DNA from: Cupriavidus necator
GTDB lineage: Bacteria > Pseudomonadota > Gammaproteobacteria > Burkholderiales > Burkholderiaceae
Length of the DNA: 64,000 bases
Assembly: GCF_013141915.1 (NCBI RefSeq)
Contig: NZ_SROX01000022.1
Span: 56,519-120,518 of the forward strand
Reading direction: 5' to 3'
Shown here: in pieces, positions 27,071-35,229 of the stretch
Layout of the letters: every line of letters begins with the position of its first letter
How positions within the stretch are numbered: the stretch's first letter is position 1
The notes under the pieces: generated by a model
Seen by the model: the letters and a program-made list of their open reading frames with translations, nothing else
Told to the model about the DNA's origin: nothing
Databases searched by the model: none
Translations under genes and position numbers: made by a program

Positions 27071-27982
27071 TTGACTGCCATCCTCGAGTTGCGCAAGGTG
27101 CGCAAGCAATACGGCGACACCATCGTGGTCGACGATCTCGACCTGCAGGTATTCCGCGGCCAGTGTTATGGGTTGCTGGGCCCCAACGGCGCCGGCAAGA
27201 CCACCACGCTGCGACTGCTGCTGGGCCTGACCACGCCGATGGCCGGCACGCTGACGCTGTGCGGCGAGCCCATCCCGGAGCGCGCGCCGCAAGCGCGCAT
27301 GCGCGTGGGCGTGGTGCCGCAGTTCGACAATCTCGACCCGGACTTCTCGGTGATCGAGAACCTGCGCATTTTCGGGCGCTACTTCGGGCTGTCGTCGGCC
27401 GAGATCGAGCGCCGCGTGCCGAAGCTGCTGGAATTCGCCCGGCTGGAGAACCGCGCCGACGCCCAGGTGCGCGACCTCTCGGGCGGCATGCGCCGGCGCC
27501 TGACCGTGGCGCGCGCGCTGATCAACGACCCCGACCTGCTGGTGATGGACGAACCCACCACCGGCCTGGACCCGCAGGCGCGCCACCTGATCTGGGAGCG
27601 GCTGAAGTCGCTGATGGCCAGCGGCAAGACCATCCTGCTGACCACGCACTTCATGGAAGAAGCCGAACGGCTGTGCAACTACCTGTGCGTGATCGACGGC
27701 GGCCGCAAGATTGCCGAGGGCAAGCCGCACGAGCTGATCGACAGCCAGATCGGCTGCGACGTGGTCGAGATCTATGGCGATGAACTGGACACGCTGCGCG
27801 GCGCGCTCACGCCGCTGGCGCAGCGCACCGAGATGAGCGGCGAGACGCTGTTCTGCTACGTGCGCGAGCCCGCCCCGCTGCTGGCGGCGCTGCACGGCAG
27901 GAGCGGCGTGCGCTACCTGCACCGCCCGGCCAATCTCGAGGACGTCTTCCTCAAGCTGACCGGCCGCGAGATGCGGGACTGA
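27071..27982 (+). CDS. NodI-type ABC transporter ATP-binding protein
   Basis: A 303-residue ATPase of the DrrA/NodI family. Walker A GPNGAGKTT is at residues 37-45, the signature is LSGGMRRRL, Walker B is LLVMDEPTTGLD and the switch His is in LLTTHFMEEAERLCN. The C-terminal ~70 residues form the NodI-type extension. Starts are unclear: TTG at 27071 gives MTAILELRKV, and TTG at 27038 adds 11 residues. The permease follows 25 bases downstream. In rhizobia NodIJ exports lipochitin oligosaccharides; betaproteobacteria commonly carry a chromosomal pair of unknown substrate, and no nod genes are here. Confidence 0.85.
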   Translation: MTAILELRKVRKQYGDTIVVDDLDLQVFRGQCYGLLGPNGAGKTTTLRLLLGLTTPMAGTLTLCGEPIPERAPQARMRVGVVPQFDNLDPDFSVIENLRIFGRYFGLSSAEIERRVPKLLEFARLENRADAQVRDLSGGMRRRLTVARALINDPDLLVMDEPTTGLDPQARHLIWERLKSLMASGKTILLTTHFMEEAERLCNYLCVIDGGRKIAEGKPHELIDSQIGCDVVEIYGDELDTLRGALTPLAQRTEMSGETLFCYVREPAPLLAALHGRSGVRYLHRPANLEDVFLKLTGREMRD

Positions 27983-27994
27983 ATGCGGGACTGA
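27971..27994 (+). repeat. 12-bp tandem duplication at the nodI-nodJ junction
   Basis: ATGCGGGACTGA occurs twice head to tail. The first copy encodes the last codons and stop of the ATPase. The second forms a free ATG-CGG-GAC-TGA minigene before the permease start at 28008. Confidence 0.95.
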
Positions 27995-28007
27995 ACCAAG
28001 GGACGAC

Positions 28008-28856
28008 ATGAGCGAACAGGATCCCCGCGCGGACGCCACCGACGCCTCCGCCTCCGGCACCGCGGTGCGGCAGACCTATCCGCAGCCGCTGCTGCCGCGC
28101 AACCTGCGCAACTGGATGATGGTCTGGTACCGCAACTACATGGTGTGGAAGAAACTGGCCATCCCGTCGATGATCGGCAACCTGGCCGACCCGATGATCT
28201 ACCTGTTCGGGCTGGGGCTCGGGCTGGGGCTGATGGTCGGGCAGGTCAACGGCGTGTCGTATATCGCCTTCCTGGCGGCAGGCACCACCGCGTCGAGCGT
28301 GATGATGTCGGCCAGCTTCGAGTCGATGTATTCCGCGTTCTCGCGCATGCATGTGCAGCGCACCTGGGAAGCGATCATGCATGCCCCGCTGACGCTGGGC
28401 GACGTGGTGCTGGGCGAAATCGCCTGGGCCGCCAGCAAGGCCGTGCTGTCGGGGCTGGCCATCATGCTGGTGGCGGGCGGGCTAGGCTATGCGCAGATGC
28501 CGGGGGCGCTGCTGGCGCTGCCGGTGATCGTGCTGGCCGGGATCGCCTTCGCCGCGCTGGCGATGATCGTCACCGCGCTGGCGCCCAGTTACGACTTCTT
28601 CATGTTCTACCAGACCCTGGTGATGACCCCGATGCTGCTGCTGTCGGGCGTGTTCTTTCCGCTGGAACAGCTGCCCGAAGGCGTGCAGGCAGCCACCAAG
28701 GTCCTGCCGCTGGCGCATGCCGTGGCACTGATTCGCCCGCTGATGCTGGGCCGCCCGGTCGACGGCGCCGGCTTGCACCTGGCGGTGCTGGGCGCCTATG
28801 CGGCAGGCGCGCTGGTGGTGTGCCTGGTGCTGCTGCGCCGCCGGCTGCTGCGCTGA
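28008..28856 (+). CDS. NodJ-type ABC-2 permease
   Basis: A 282-residue inner-membrane permease with six predicted helices. WKKLAIPSMIGNLADPMIYLFGLGLGLG and SFESMYSAFSRMHVQRTWEAIMHAPLTLGDVVLGE are typical of NodJ-type ABC-2 proteins, and SGVFFPLEQLP lies before the last helices. It pairs with the NodI-type ATPase just upstream as an exporter. The hydrophilic N-terminus (about 25 residues) is Asp/Ala/Ser-rich. The 12 bases before its leader are a tandem copy of the end of the ATPase gene. Confidence 0.88.
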   Translation: MSEQDPRADATDASASGTAVRQTYPQPLLPRNLRNWMMVWYRNYMVWKKLAIPSMIGNLADPMIYLFGLGLGLGLMVGQVNGVSYIAFLAAGTTASSVMMSASFESMYSAFSRMHVQRTWEAIMHAPLTLGDVVLGEIAWAASKAVLSGLAIMLVAGGLGYAQMPGALLALPVIVLAGIAFAALAMIVTALAPSYDFFMFYQTLVMTPMLLLSGVFFPLEQLPEGVQAATKVLPLAHAVALIRPLMLGRPVDGAGLHLAVLGAYAAGALVVCLVLLRRRLLR

Positions 28857-28892
28857 CACCGGCGCCTGGCTCAACAATTACCTGTTCGCTCG

Positions 28893-29204
28893 ATGTCCTA
28901 TTCCCTTCCCCGATTGCGCCGAACCCTGCGCAACCACAGCGGCGCATCCGCTACCCTGCTGCGCGCCGCGCTGGCGCTTGCAGGCGCATGCGCCACGGCA
29001 TTGCTCGCCGGGTGCATGGTGGTCGGCGCCACCGTGGCCGTCGGCAGCGCCGCAGTGTCGACAGTCACCACGGTGGGCTCGGCGGCGGTCAGCGTGGCCT
29101 CGACCGCGGTCAGCACCACCTATGACGTCACCGCCGCCGGCGTGAAAGCGGTGGCGGGCGGCGACGAGCCGGCCGCGCCGGCGGCGCCGGCCACGGTGCA
29201 GTAG
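28893..29204 (+). CDS. Small lipoprotein with VGSAAVS-type repeats
   Basis: A 103-residue protein with a positively charged N-terminus, a hydrophobic stretch and a lipobox LAGC (residues 38-41), so Cys41 is probably lipidated after signal peptidase II cleavage. The mature part is almost entirely Ala, Val, Thr, Ser and Gly, with VGSAAVS repeated at residues about 51-57 and 62-68, and ends Pro/Ala-rich. I do not recognise a family. It follows the exporter permease by 36 bases, so it may belong to the same transcript. Its stop lies 4 bases from the stop of metZ on the other strand. Confidence 0.75.
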   Translation: MSYSLPRLRRTLRNHSGASATLLRAALALAGACATALLAGCMVVGATVAVGSAAVSTVTTVGSAAVSVASTAVSTTYDVTAAGVKAVAGGDEPAAPAAPATVQ

Positions 29205-29208
29205 CGCC

Positions 29209-30414
29209 TCAGTCGCCCAGCCCGCGCAGCAGGTCGGCCTTCAGGTCCGCCACCGACTCCAGCCCCACCGCCAGGCGGATCAGCCCTTCGCCCACGCCGG
29301 CGGCCGCCTTGGCCTCGGGGCTCACGCGCGCGTGCGTGGTGGTGTACGGGTGCGTGATGGTGGTGCGGGTGTCGCCCAGGTTGCCGGTGATCGAGCACAG
29401 GCGCGTGTTGTCGATCACGCGCCAGGCATTGGCGCGCTGCTGCTCGGGCGTGGCGCCCTTGAGTTCGAACGACACGATCGCCCCGCCGCCGCTTTGCTGG
29501 CGCATGGCGATCTGGTGCTGCGGATGGGACGGCAGCGCCGGGTGGAACACGCGCGCCACGGCCGGGTGCGATTCCAGGAACTGCGCCAGCGCCAGCGCGC
29601 TGGACGAATGGCGTTCCATGCGGATCGCCAGCGTTTCCATGCCCTTGAGCAGCACCCAGGCGTTGAATGCCGACAGCGTCGGCCCGGCGGTGCGCACGAA
29701 CGGAAACACCTTGCCCATGATGAAGTCGTGCGTGCCCAGTACGGCGCCACCGAGCACGCGGCCCTGGCCGTCGATATGCTTGGTGGCGGAGTGCACCACG
29801 ATGTCGGCGCCGAACTTCATCGGCTGCTGCAGCGCGGGCGAGCAGAAGCAGTTGTCGACCACCAGCAGCGCATTGGCGTCGTGGGCAATGTCCGCGACGG
29901 CCGCGATGTCGGCCACCTCGGTCAGCGGATTCGACGGGGTTTCCAGGAAGAACAGCTTGGTGTTCGGGCGGATCGCCGCACGCCACGCTTCCAGGTCGGT
30001 GGGATCGACAAAGGTGGTCTCGACGCCGAACTTGCCGAAGATATTGTTGAACAGCGTCATGGTCGAGCCGAAGATCGCGCGCGAGCTGACCAGGTGGTCG
30101 CCGGCCTGCATCGACGACAGCACCACCGACAGGATCGCGCTCATGCCCGAGGCGGTCGCCATGCAGGCCTGCGCCCCTTCCAGCGCGGCCAGGCGCGACT
30201 GGAACATCGACACGGTCGGGTTGGTGAAGCGCGAATAGGTGTAGCCCTCTTCGGAGTTGGCAAAGCGCTCGGCCGCTTCGGCGGCGCTGTTGAAGCAGAA
30301 GCTCGAGGTCAGGTACATGGCCTCGGAGTGCTCCATGAAGTCGCTGCGCAGCGTGCCGGCGCGCACGCCGAGGGTATCGATGCCGAGCGATTCGGGATTG
30401 AGCGGTTGGTTCAT
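29209..30414 (-). CDS. metZ: O-succinylhomoserine sulfhydrylase MetZ
   Basis: A 401-residue PLP enzyme of the Cys/Met metabolism family that makes homocysteine directly from O-succinyl- or O-acetylhomoserine and sulfide. The PLP Lys is Lys212 in HSATKHIDGQGRVLGG. The start region GIDTLGVRAGTLRSDFMEHSEAMYLTSSF fits MetZ rather than MetB. The ATG at 30414 has no clear Shine-Dalgarno but overlaps the stop of an upstream frame (ATGA). The leader holds a promoter, a SAM-II-like RNA and an intrinsic terminator, so expression is probably repressed by SAM. Confidence 0.9.
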   Translation of the reverse strand: MNQPLNPESLGIDTLGVRAGTLRSDFMEHSEAMYLTSSFCFNSAAEAAERFANSEEGYTYSRFTNPTVSMFQSRLAALEGAQACMATASGMSAILSVVLSSMQAGDHLVSSRAIFGSTMTLFNNIFGKFGVETTFVDPTDLEAWRAAIRPNTKLFFLETPSNPLTEVADIAAVADIAHDANALLVVDNCFCSPALQQPMKFGADIVVHSATKHIDGQGRVLGGAVLGTHDFIMGKVFPFVRTAGPTLSAFNAWVLLKGMETLAIRMERHSSSALALAQFLESHPAVARVFHPALPSHPQHQIAMRQQSGGGAIVSFELKGATPEQQRANAWRVIDNTRLCSITGNLGDTRTTITHPYTTTHARVSPEAKAAAGVGEGLIRLAVGLESVADLKADLLRGLGD

Positions 30415-30497
30415 GCTGGTGGCGCGGTCGTACCCGCGCGAATGCGATGGTTTCGACAAGCCGCGCACCGGCCCCGGGTGGTCGGCGCGCGGCCATG

Positions 30498-30537
30498 AAA
30501 AAAGCCCGTGCGATCGGATGGTCGGATCGACGGGCTT
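30498..30537 (-). terminator. Intrinsic terminator/attenuator in the metZ leader
   Basis: On the minus strand, AAGCCCGT plus GATC pairs with GATCG plus ACGGGCTT around a short loop and is followed by a run of six T. It ends 84 bases before the metZ ATG and downstream of the riboswitch-like element, the right place for an expression platform. It could also simply end purF read-through. Confidence 0.88.
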
Positions 30538-30640
30538 GCTGTTCTGCGAATCGCCTTGGGCTTCAGGCTGTGGCGGCCGGCTTCCGGGCATCGCGGCGCC
30601 GGCAAGGCGCTGCGCATCGGGAATCGTTGCTGGCCGCCAT

Positions 30641-30697
30641 CTCTTTAGCTGTTTCGGGCTGTACCCGCGTCCGCAAGCTGACTGTCAAATCGACGCC
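30641..30697 (-). ncRNA. SAM-II-like riboswitch aptamer upstream of metZ
   Basis: Read on the minus strand. P1 arms GCGTC (30692-30696) and GACGC (30667-30671) enclose GATTTG directly after the first arm and CTTGCG directly before the second, in the order and spacing I recall for SAM-II (metA RNA). GCTAAAG follows at 30643-30649. A small GGG/CCC hairpin is inserted after P1. The second pseudoknot stem is not clean: CAGCTT against AAACAG has two mismatches, although AGCT-AGCT pairing is possible. A promoter would start the RNA at its first base, and the downstream gene is metZ, a classic SAM-II target. Confidence 0.68.
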
Positions 30698-30702
30698 CGG
30701 CC

Positions 30703-30731
30703 ATGTTACGGCCGGGCGTCGCATTCGTCAA
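30703..30731 (-). promoter_or_regulatory. Sigma70-type promoter of the metZ leader
   Basis: On the minus strand TTGACG (30726-30731) and TAACAT (30703-30708) are 17 bases apart. The predicted start at about 30696 coincides with the first base of the SAM-II-like P1 stem. The promoter overlaps a perfect 12-bp inverted repeat (arms 30691-30702 and 30710-30721) that begins 26 bases after the purF stop. Confidence 0.72.
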
Positions 30732-30746
30732 CGCGCCTGGGGCCCC

Positions 30747-32276
30747 TTACTCGTTGCCGCCGGAGCGCTGCAGGTGCAGCTGCGAGCGCTCGGTGTCACC
30801 GCCGGTGCCGTCGCGGTCGGCCTGGCTGCGCGCGGTTTCCAGGCGCTCCAGGTAGGCCTCGTCGATATCGCCGGTGATGTAGCGGCCGTCGAAACAAGAG
30901 GCGTCGAAGTCCTTCAGCGCCGGATTGATGTCACGCACGGCCTGCTTCATCGCTTCCACGTCCTGGTACACCAGCTTGTCCGCGCCGATGATCCGGGCGA
31001 TCTCTTCGTGGGTGCGGTTGTGCGCGACCAGTTCGCTGCGGGTCGGCATGTCGATGCCGTACACGTTGGGGAACTTCACCGGCGGCGCGGCCGAGGCGAA
31101 GATCACCTTGTTGGCGCCGGCGTCGCGCGCCATCTGCACGATCTCGAACGAGGTGGTGCCGCGCACGATCGAGTCGTCGACGATCAGCACGTTCTTGCCC
31201 TTGAACTCCACGCCCATGGCGTTGAGCTTCTGGCGCACCGACTTCTTGCGCACCGCCTGGCCGGGCATGATGAAGGTGCGGCCGACGTAGCGGTTCTTGA
31301 AGAAGCCTTCGCGGTAGTTGACACCCAGGCGGTTGGCCACCTGCATCGCGGCCGGCCGGCTGGAATCGGGGATCGGCATGACCACGTCGATATCGCCGGC
31401 CGACACCTCCTGGCGGATCTTCTCGGCCAGGTAGTCGCCCATGCGCAGGCGCGCGTCATAGACCGGCACGCCGTCGATGCACGAATCCGGGCGGGCCAGG
31501 TAGACGTACTCGAAGATGCACGGGGTCAGCACCGCGTTGTCGGCGCACAGCTTGGTGTAGAGCTTGCCGTCGAGGTCGATGAAGATGGCCTCGCCCGGCG
31601 CCACGTCGCGCTCGAGCTTGTAGCCGATGCCTTCCAGCGCCACCGACTCCGACGCCACCATCCATTCCTTGCCGGTCGGGGTTTCGACGCTGCCCAGGCA
31701 CAGCGGGCGGATGCCGAACGGGTCGCGTACCGCCAGCATGCCGTAGCCGGCGATCTGCGCGGCGATGGCATACGAGCCGCGCACGCGGCGGTGCAGGCCG
31801 CTGACTGCCTTGAAGATGGTGTCGGGGTCCAGCGCCATGCCGTTGCTGGCGCGCTGCAACTCATCGGCCAGCACGTTCAGCAGCACTTCGGTGTCCGAGT
31901 GCGTGTTGATGTGGCGGCGGTCGCGGCGGAACATCTCCTCGCGCAGCTGTTCCCAGTTGGTGAGGTTGCCGTTATGCGCCAGGATCACGCCGTAAGGGGC
32001 GTTGACGTAGAACGGCTGCGCCTCTTCTTCGCTGGAAGCCGAGCCCGCGGTCGGATAGCGCACCTGGCCGATGCCGGCGGCGCCCGGCAGGCCGCGCATG
32101 TTGCGGGTGCGGAAGACATCGCGCACCAGGCCGTTGGCCTTGTGCATGTGGAAGGTACTGCCGTTGGCGGTGGCGATGCCGGCAGCATCCTGTCCGCGAT
32201 GTTGCAACAACAGCAGGCTGTCATAAATCAATTGGTTGACGGGCGTGGATGACACCACACCGACGATACCGCACAT
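30747..32276 (-). CDS. purF: Amidophosphoribosyltransferase PurF
   Basis: A 509-residue enzyme catalysing the first committed step of purine synthesis: PRPP plus glutamine to phosphoribosylamine. The N-terminal CGIVGVV places the nucleophile Cys2 at the mature N-terminus and fixes the start at 32276. The glutamine-domain motif RYPTAGSASSEEEAQPFY and the PRPP motif VLIVDDSIVRGTTS are present. It follows cvpA by 112 bases, the usual cvpA-purF arrangement. Confidence 0.96.
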   Translation of the reverse strand: MCGIVGVVSSTPVNQLIYDSLLLLQHRGQDAAGIATANGSTFHMHKANGLVRDVFRTRNMRGLPGAAGIGQVRYPTAGSASSEEEAQPFYVNAPYGVILAHNGNLTNWEQLREEMFRRDRRHINTHSDTEVLLNVLADELQRASNGMALDPDTIFKAVSGLHRRVRGSYAIAAQIAGYGMLAVRDPFGIRPLCLGSVETPTGKEWMVASESVALEGIGYKLERDVAPGEAIFIDLDGKLYTKLCADNAVLTPCIFEYVYLARPDSCIDGVPVYDARLRMGDYLAEKIRQEVSAGDIDVVMPIPDSSRPAAMQVANRLGVNYREGFFKNRYVGRTFIMPGQAVRKKSVRQKLNAMGVEFKGKNVLIVDDSIVRGTTSFEIVQMARDAGANKVIFASAAPPVKFPNVYGIDMPTRSELVAHNRTHEEIARIIGADKLVYQDVEAMKQAVRDINPALKDFDASCFDGRYITGDIDEAYLERLETARSQADRDGTGGDTERSQLHLQRSGGNE

Positions 32277-32388
32277 GCCAAGCTCCCAGGAAAGGCTTTG
32301 ATTCAGGGGCGCAGCCTGGTCCGGCATATCCTCCGGACCCCAAGGCCTGCGTTACTACCAGCCGCGCAACGTGCCCGGCCCTATGTCT

Positions 32389-32892
32389 TCACGTTGATGT
32401 CTTCACGTACTTTGCCAGTTCCGGTGGCAGCCAGGGCTTCACCGATTCCATGGCTTGCATCACATACGGACGGCTCACCGCATCGCGCCAGAACGGTTCT
32501 TCCGGCAATTTCGTCAGGCTGGCCAGCGTCACCATCACCATCACCAGCAGCACGCCGCGCAGCAGGCCGAACACCAGCCCGAGGCCGCGGTCGGCGGGCT
32601 TGAGCCCGGTGGTCTCGAGCAATTGCCCAACCACCATGCCGGCCAGCGACGCCCCCAGCACGGTGCCGATCAGCAGCACCACGAAGCCCAGCGCATGGCG
32701 AGCTAGCTCGCCGCCCGGCAAGGATTCGGGCATCCAGGCGGCCGCCACCGCGCCGTAGCGGAACGCCACCCAGAACGCCACCACCCAGCCGATCAGCGAC
32801 AGCACCTCGCGCACCAGCCCGCGCAACACGCCCAGCAGGCCCGAAGCCAGCAGTATGAAGACCACGGCATAGTCGAAGAAAGTCGGCTGCAT
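32389..32892 (-). CDS. cvpA: CvpA-family membrane protein
   Basis: A 167-residue inner-membrane protein with four predicted helices; FDYAVVFILLASGLLGVLRGLVREVLSLIGWVVAFW is the typical CvpA N-terminus. In E. coli CvpA is needed for colicin V production and, in later work, for envelope stress tolerance; its molecular role is unclear. It lies between the SPOR protein and purF, as in many proteobacteria. Confidence 0.9.
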   Translation of the reverse strand: MQPTFFDYAVVFILLASGLLGVLRGLVREVLSLIGWVVAFWVAFRYGAVAAAWMPESLPGGELARHALGFVVLLIGTVLGASLAGMVVGQLLETTGLKPADRGLGLVFGLLRGVLLVMVMVTLASLTKLPEEPFWRDAVSRPYVMQAMESVKPWLPPELAKYVKTST

Positions 32893-32933
32893 CGTTGCTG
32901 GCGGCCGGGCACACGCACCGGCCGTGGCTGCCT

Positions 32934-33674
32934 TTACTGTTCCACGACCTTCGAGGTCAGCCCCACTGCCCGCACGCGCTTGTCGGCGGCGTCGGCGGCA
33001 TCGCGGTCGCTGAAGGGCCCGGCGCGCAGCAGGATGCGCTCGCCATCGGCCAGCACTTTCTTTTCGACATAAGCAGGCACCTTGCTCGCCTTGAGCTTGG
33101 CCAGCCAGCCGCGGGCGCGCTCTTCGGAAGAAAACGCGCCGATCAGGATCAGGTACTTGCCGCTGCCGGACTTGGCTTCGGCCTTGGCTTCAGGTTTCGC
33201 TTCGGCCCTTGTCTCGGTCCGCTGCGCGGGTTTTTCCGCGGCAGCCGCCGCGGCCTTGGGCGTATTGACGGGATTGACGATTTCCTCGCCGGCATCGAGC
33301 GCCGCGGCATCGTTGCGCGCGGCCGGCGCGGGCGGCAGCGGATCCGCCTTGCGCGGCTCGACGCGCGGCTTCTGCGTGCCGGTGACGCCGTTGGCGACCT
33401 TGACCGAGACATCGTCCGACACCGGCCGCGGCTTGGTCTCGAACACGATCGGCAGCACGATCACGGCGGCCACCATCAGCACCACGGCGCCGATCAGCCG
33501 GCGGCGCGCGCGCTGCTTCTGCGGGAATTCAGGGTCTAGCGTGTCGTCGGCATACTCGTCGGCCAGGCGGCGCGACGCGGCGATGCCTGCACCCGGGTCG
33601 GTGCGCTGGCGCCGCGCACGCTCGGGTGCCGGGTCGGTGCCCTTGCGGGAAGAAAACAGCGAAAGCAGGCCCAT
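32934..33674 (-). CDS. SPOR-domain cell-division protein (DedD-like)
   Basis: A 246-residue bitopic membrane protein with a cytoplasmic basic N-terminus, one membrane helix (about 59-78), a Lys/Ala/Glu/Pro-rich periplasmic linker and a C-terminal SPOR domain (about 170-246, starting YLILIGAFSSEERARGW). SPOR domains bind denuded peptidoglycan at the division septum. Its place between folC and cvpA matches dedD of gammaproteobacteria. Confidence 0.88.
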   Translation of the reverse strand: MGLLSLFSSRKGTDPAPERARRQRTDPGAGIAASRRLADEYADDTLDPEFPQKQRARRRLIGAVVLMVAAVIVLPIVFETKPRPVSDDVSVKVANGVTGTQKPRVEPRKADPLPPAPAARNDAAALDAGEEIVNPVNTPKAAAAAAEKPAQRTETRAEAKPEAKAEAKSGSGKYLILIGAFSSEERARGWLAKLKASKVPAYVEKKVLADGERILLRAGPFSDRDAADAADKRVRAVGLTSKVVEQ

Positions 33675-33781
33675 AGATTGGTTCGGTGATACGGCCCGGT
33701 GGGCCGCTCGTTGCGTTTGCCGCTCAGTGATCGGCCAAGGCCGCCGGGGTTGCCAGGTCAGCGCGCGCCGCGACGCCCGCT

Positions 33782-35092
33782 TCAGTTAGCCTGCGTGGCA
33801 CGGTAGGCCATCACGCCGGCGACGGTATAGAACGATCCGAAGACCAGAATTCTATCATTCTCGGTGGCTCGCTCGATGGCGTCGCGGAATGCCGCCTCGG
33901 GGCTGGAAAAGCAGGCCGCGGTGGCATCCGGGCCGGGGCGGAATCCGCCCGCTTCGAGCTTGGCCAGCAGGTCCGCGGCGCTGGCGGCGCGTTCGGTCGG
34001 CAGGTCGCACAGGCACCAGTGGTCGACCTTGTCGGCCACATGCTGCAGCACGCCGGCAATATCCTTGTCCTGCATCGCGCCGAACACCGCATAGGTGTAG
34101 CGGAAGAAGCCCATGTTCTCCAGGTTCTGCCCGAGCGTGGCGGCCGCATGCGGATTGTGCGCCACGTCGAGGATCACGGCCGGACGACCCGGCAGCACCT
34201 GGAACCGGCCCGGCAGCTCGACGAAGGCCAGGCCGTTGCGGACTTCCTGCGCGCTCACCGGCAGCCGTTCGCGCAGCGCCTGCAGCGCGGCCAGCGCGGC
34301 TGCCGCGTTGAGCAGCTGGTTGGCGCCGCGCAGGGCCGGATAACCTAGGCCGTTGAGCTTGCGCCCGCCGCCGCTCCAGTCCCATTGCTGGCGCTCCTGG
34401 CCCTTGGCGGCCTGGAAATGGTAGTCGCGGCCCACCAGCCACAATTCGGCGCCGACCGCTTCGGCGTGCGCCACGAGCGACTTGGGCGGCACCGGGTCGC
34501 CGCAGATCGCCGGCACGCCCGGACGGAAGATGCCGGCCTTCTCGAAGCCGATTTCCTCGCGGGTGTGGCCCAGGTACTGGGTATGGTCGATATCGACGCT
34601 GGTGATGATCGCGCAATCGGTATCAATCACGTTGACGGCGTCGAGCCGCCCGCCGAGGCCCACCTCGAGGATCATCGCGTCGAGCCCTGCCGCGGCGAAG
34701 GCGTGCAGGATGGCCAGCGTGGTGAACTCGAAATAGGTCAGGCTGATCGGGTCGGCAAAGCTGGTGCGGGCGCGCTCGACCGCCTCGAAATGCGGCAGCA
34801 GCTGCGCATCGGTGGCGATCTCGCCATTGATGCGGGCGCGCTCGTTGAACGAAATCAGGTGCGGCGAGGTATGGCAGCCCACCTTGTAGCCGGCCTCCAG
34901 CAGGATGCGCTCCAGCATGGCGCAGGTCGAGCCCTTGCCGTTGGTGCCGCCCACCGTGAACACCACGGCGTCGATGCGCAGCCCGAGGGCCTCCTTTACG
35001 CGCGTGATACGCGCCAGGCCCATGTCGATGCCCACGGGGTGGGCGGTTTCGAGATGGGCAAGCCATTCGGGGAGCGTGTGGAAGACAGGCAT
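33782..35092 (-). CDS. folC: Bifunctional dihydrofolate/folylpolyglutamate synthase FolC
   Basis: A 436-residue Mur-ligase-family enzyme that adds glutamate to dihydropteroate and to folates. The ATP-binding loop VGGTNGKGSTCAML spans about residues 47-60, and SPHLISFNERARINGE and ILDVAHNPHAA follow in the expected order. It is downstream of accD (137-base gap containing an accD terminator) and upstream of the SPOR gene. Confidence 0.95.
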   Translation of the reverse strand: MPVFHTLPEWLAHLETAHPVGIDMGLARITRVKEALGLRIDAVVFTVGGTNGKGSTCAMLERILLEAGYKVGCHTSPHLISFNERARINGEIATDAQLLPHFEAVERARTSFADPISLTYFEFTTLAILHAFAAAGLDAMILEVGLGGRLDAVNVIDTDCAIITSVDIDHTQYLGHTREEIGFEKAGIFRPGVPAICGDPVPPKSLVAHAEAVGAELWLVGRDYHFQAAKGQERQQWDWSGGGRKLNGLGYPALRGANQLLNAAAALAALQALRERLPVSAQEVRNGLAFVELPGRFQVLPGRPAVILDVAHNPHAAATLGQNLENMGFFRYTYAVFGAMQDKDIAGVLQHVADKVDHWCLCDLPTERAASAADLLAKLEAGGFRPGPDATAACFSSPEAAFRDAIERATENDRILVFGSFYTVAGVMAYRATQAN

Positions 35093-35172
35093 TTCGGGTG
35101 TGCGAGGAAAGCGTTTGCTACCAGATTCGGGCAGGCGGGGGCAAAGTCAAGGGCCGTCGCCGCGGGCGTCCA

Positions 35173-35207
35173 GAAAAGGCGAAAGGCGCGTCAACCACCC
35201 GCGCCTT
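35173..35207 (-). terminator. Probable intrinsic terminator after accD
   Basis: AAGGCGCG and CGCGCCTT pair around a nine-base loop. On the minus strand the hairpin is followed by a T-rich tail (TTTCGCCTTTTC). It lies 23 bases past the accD stop. Confidence 0.72.
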
Positions 35208-35229
35208 CGGTACCGCGATCGTTGCGGCG

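Noticed and set aside
30691..30721. A perfect 12-bp inverted repeat after purF read as a purF terminator
   Set aside because: It has no U tract (ATTTGAC follows), and it coincides with the -10/spacer of the metZ promoter and the first arm of the riboswitch-like stem. A purF-terminating role is not excluded but is the weaker reading.
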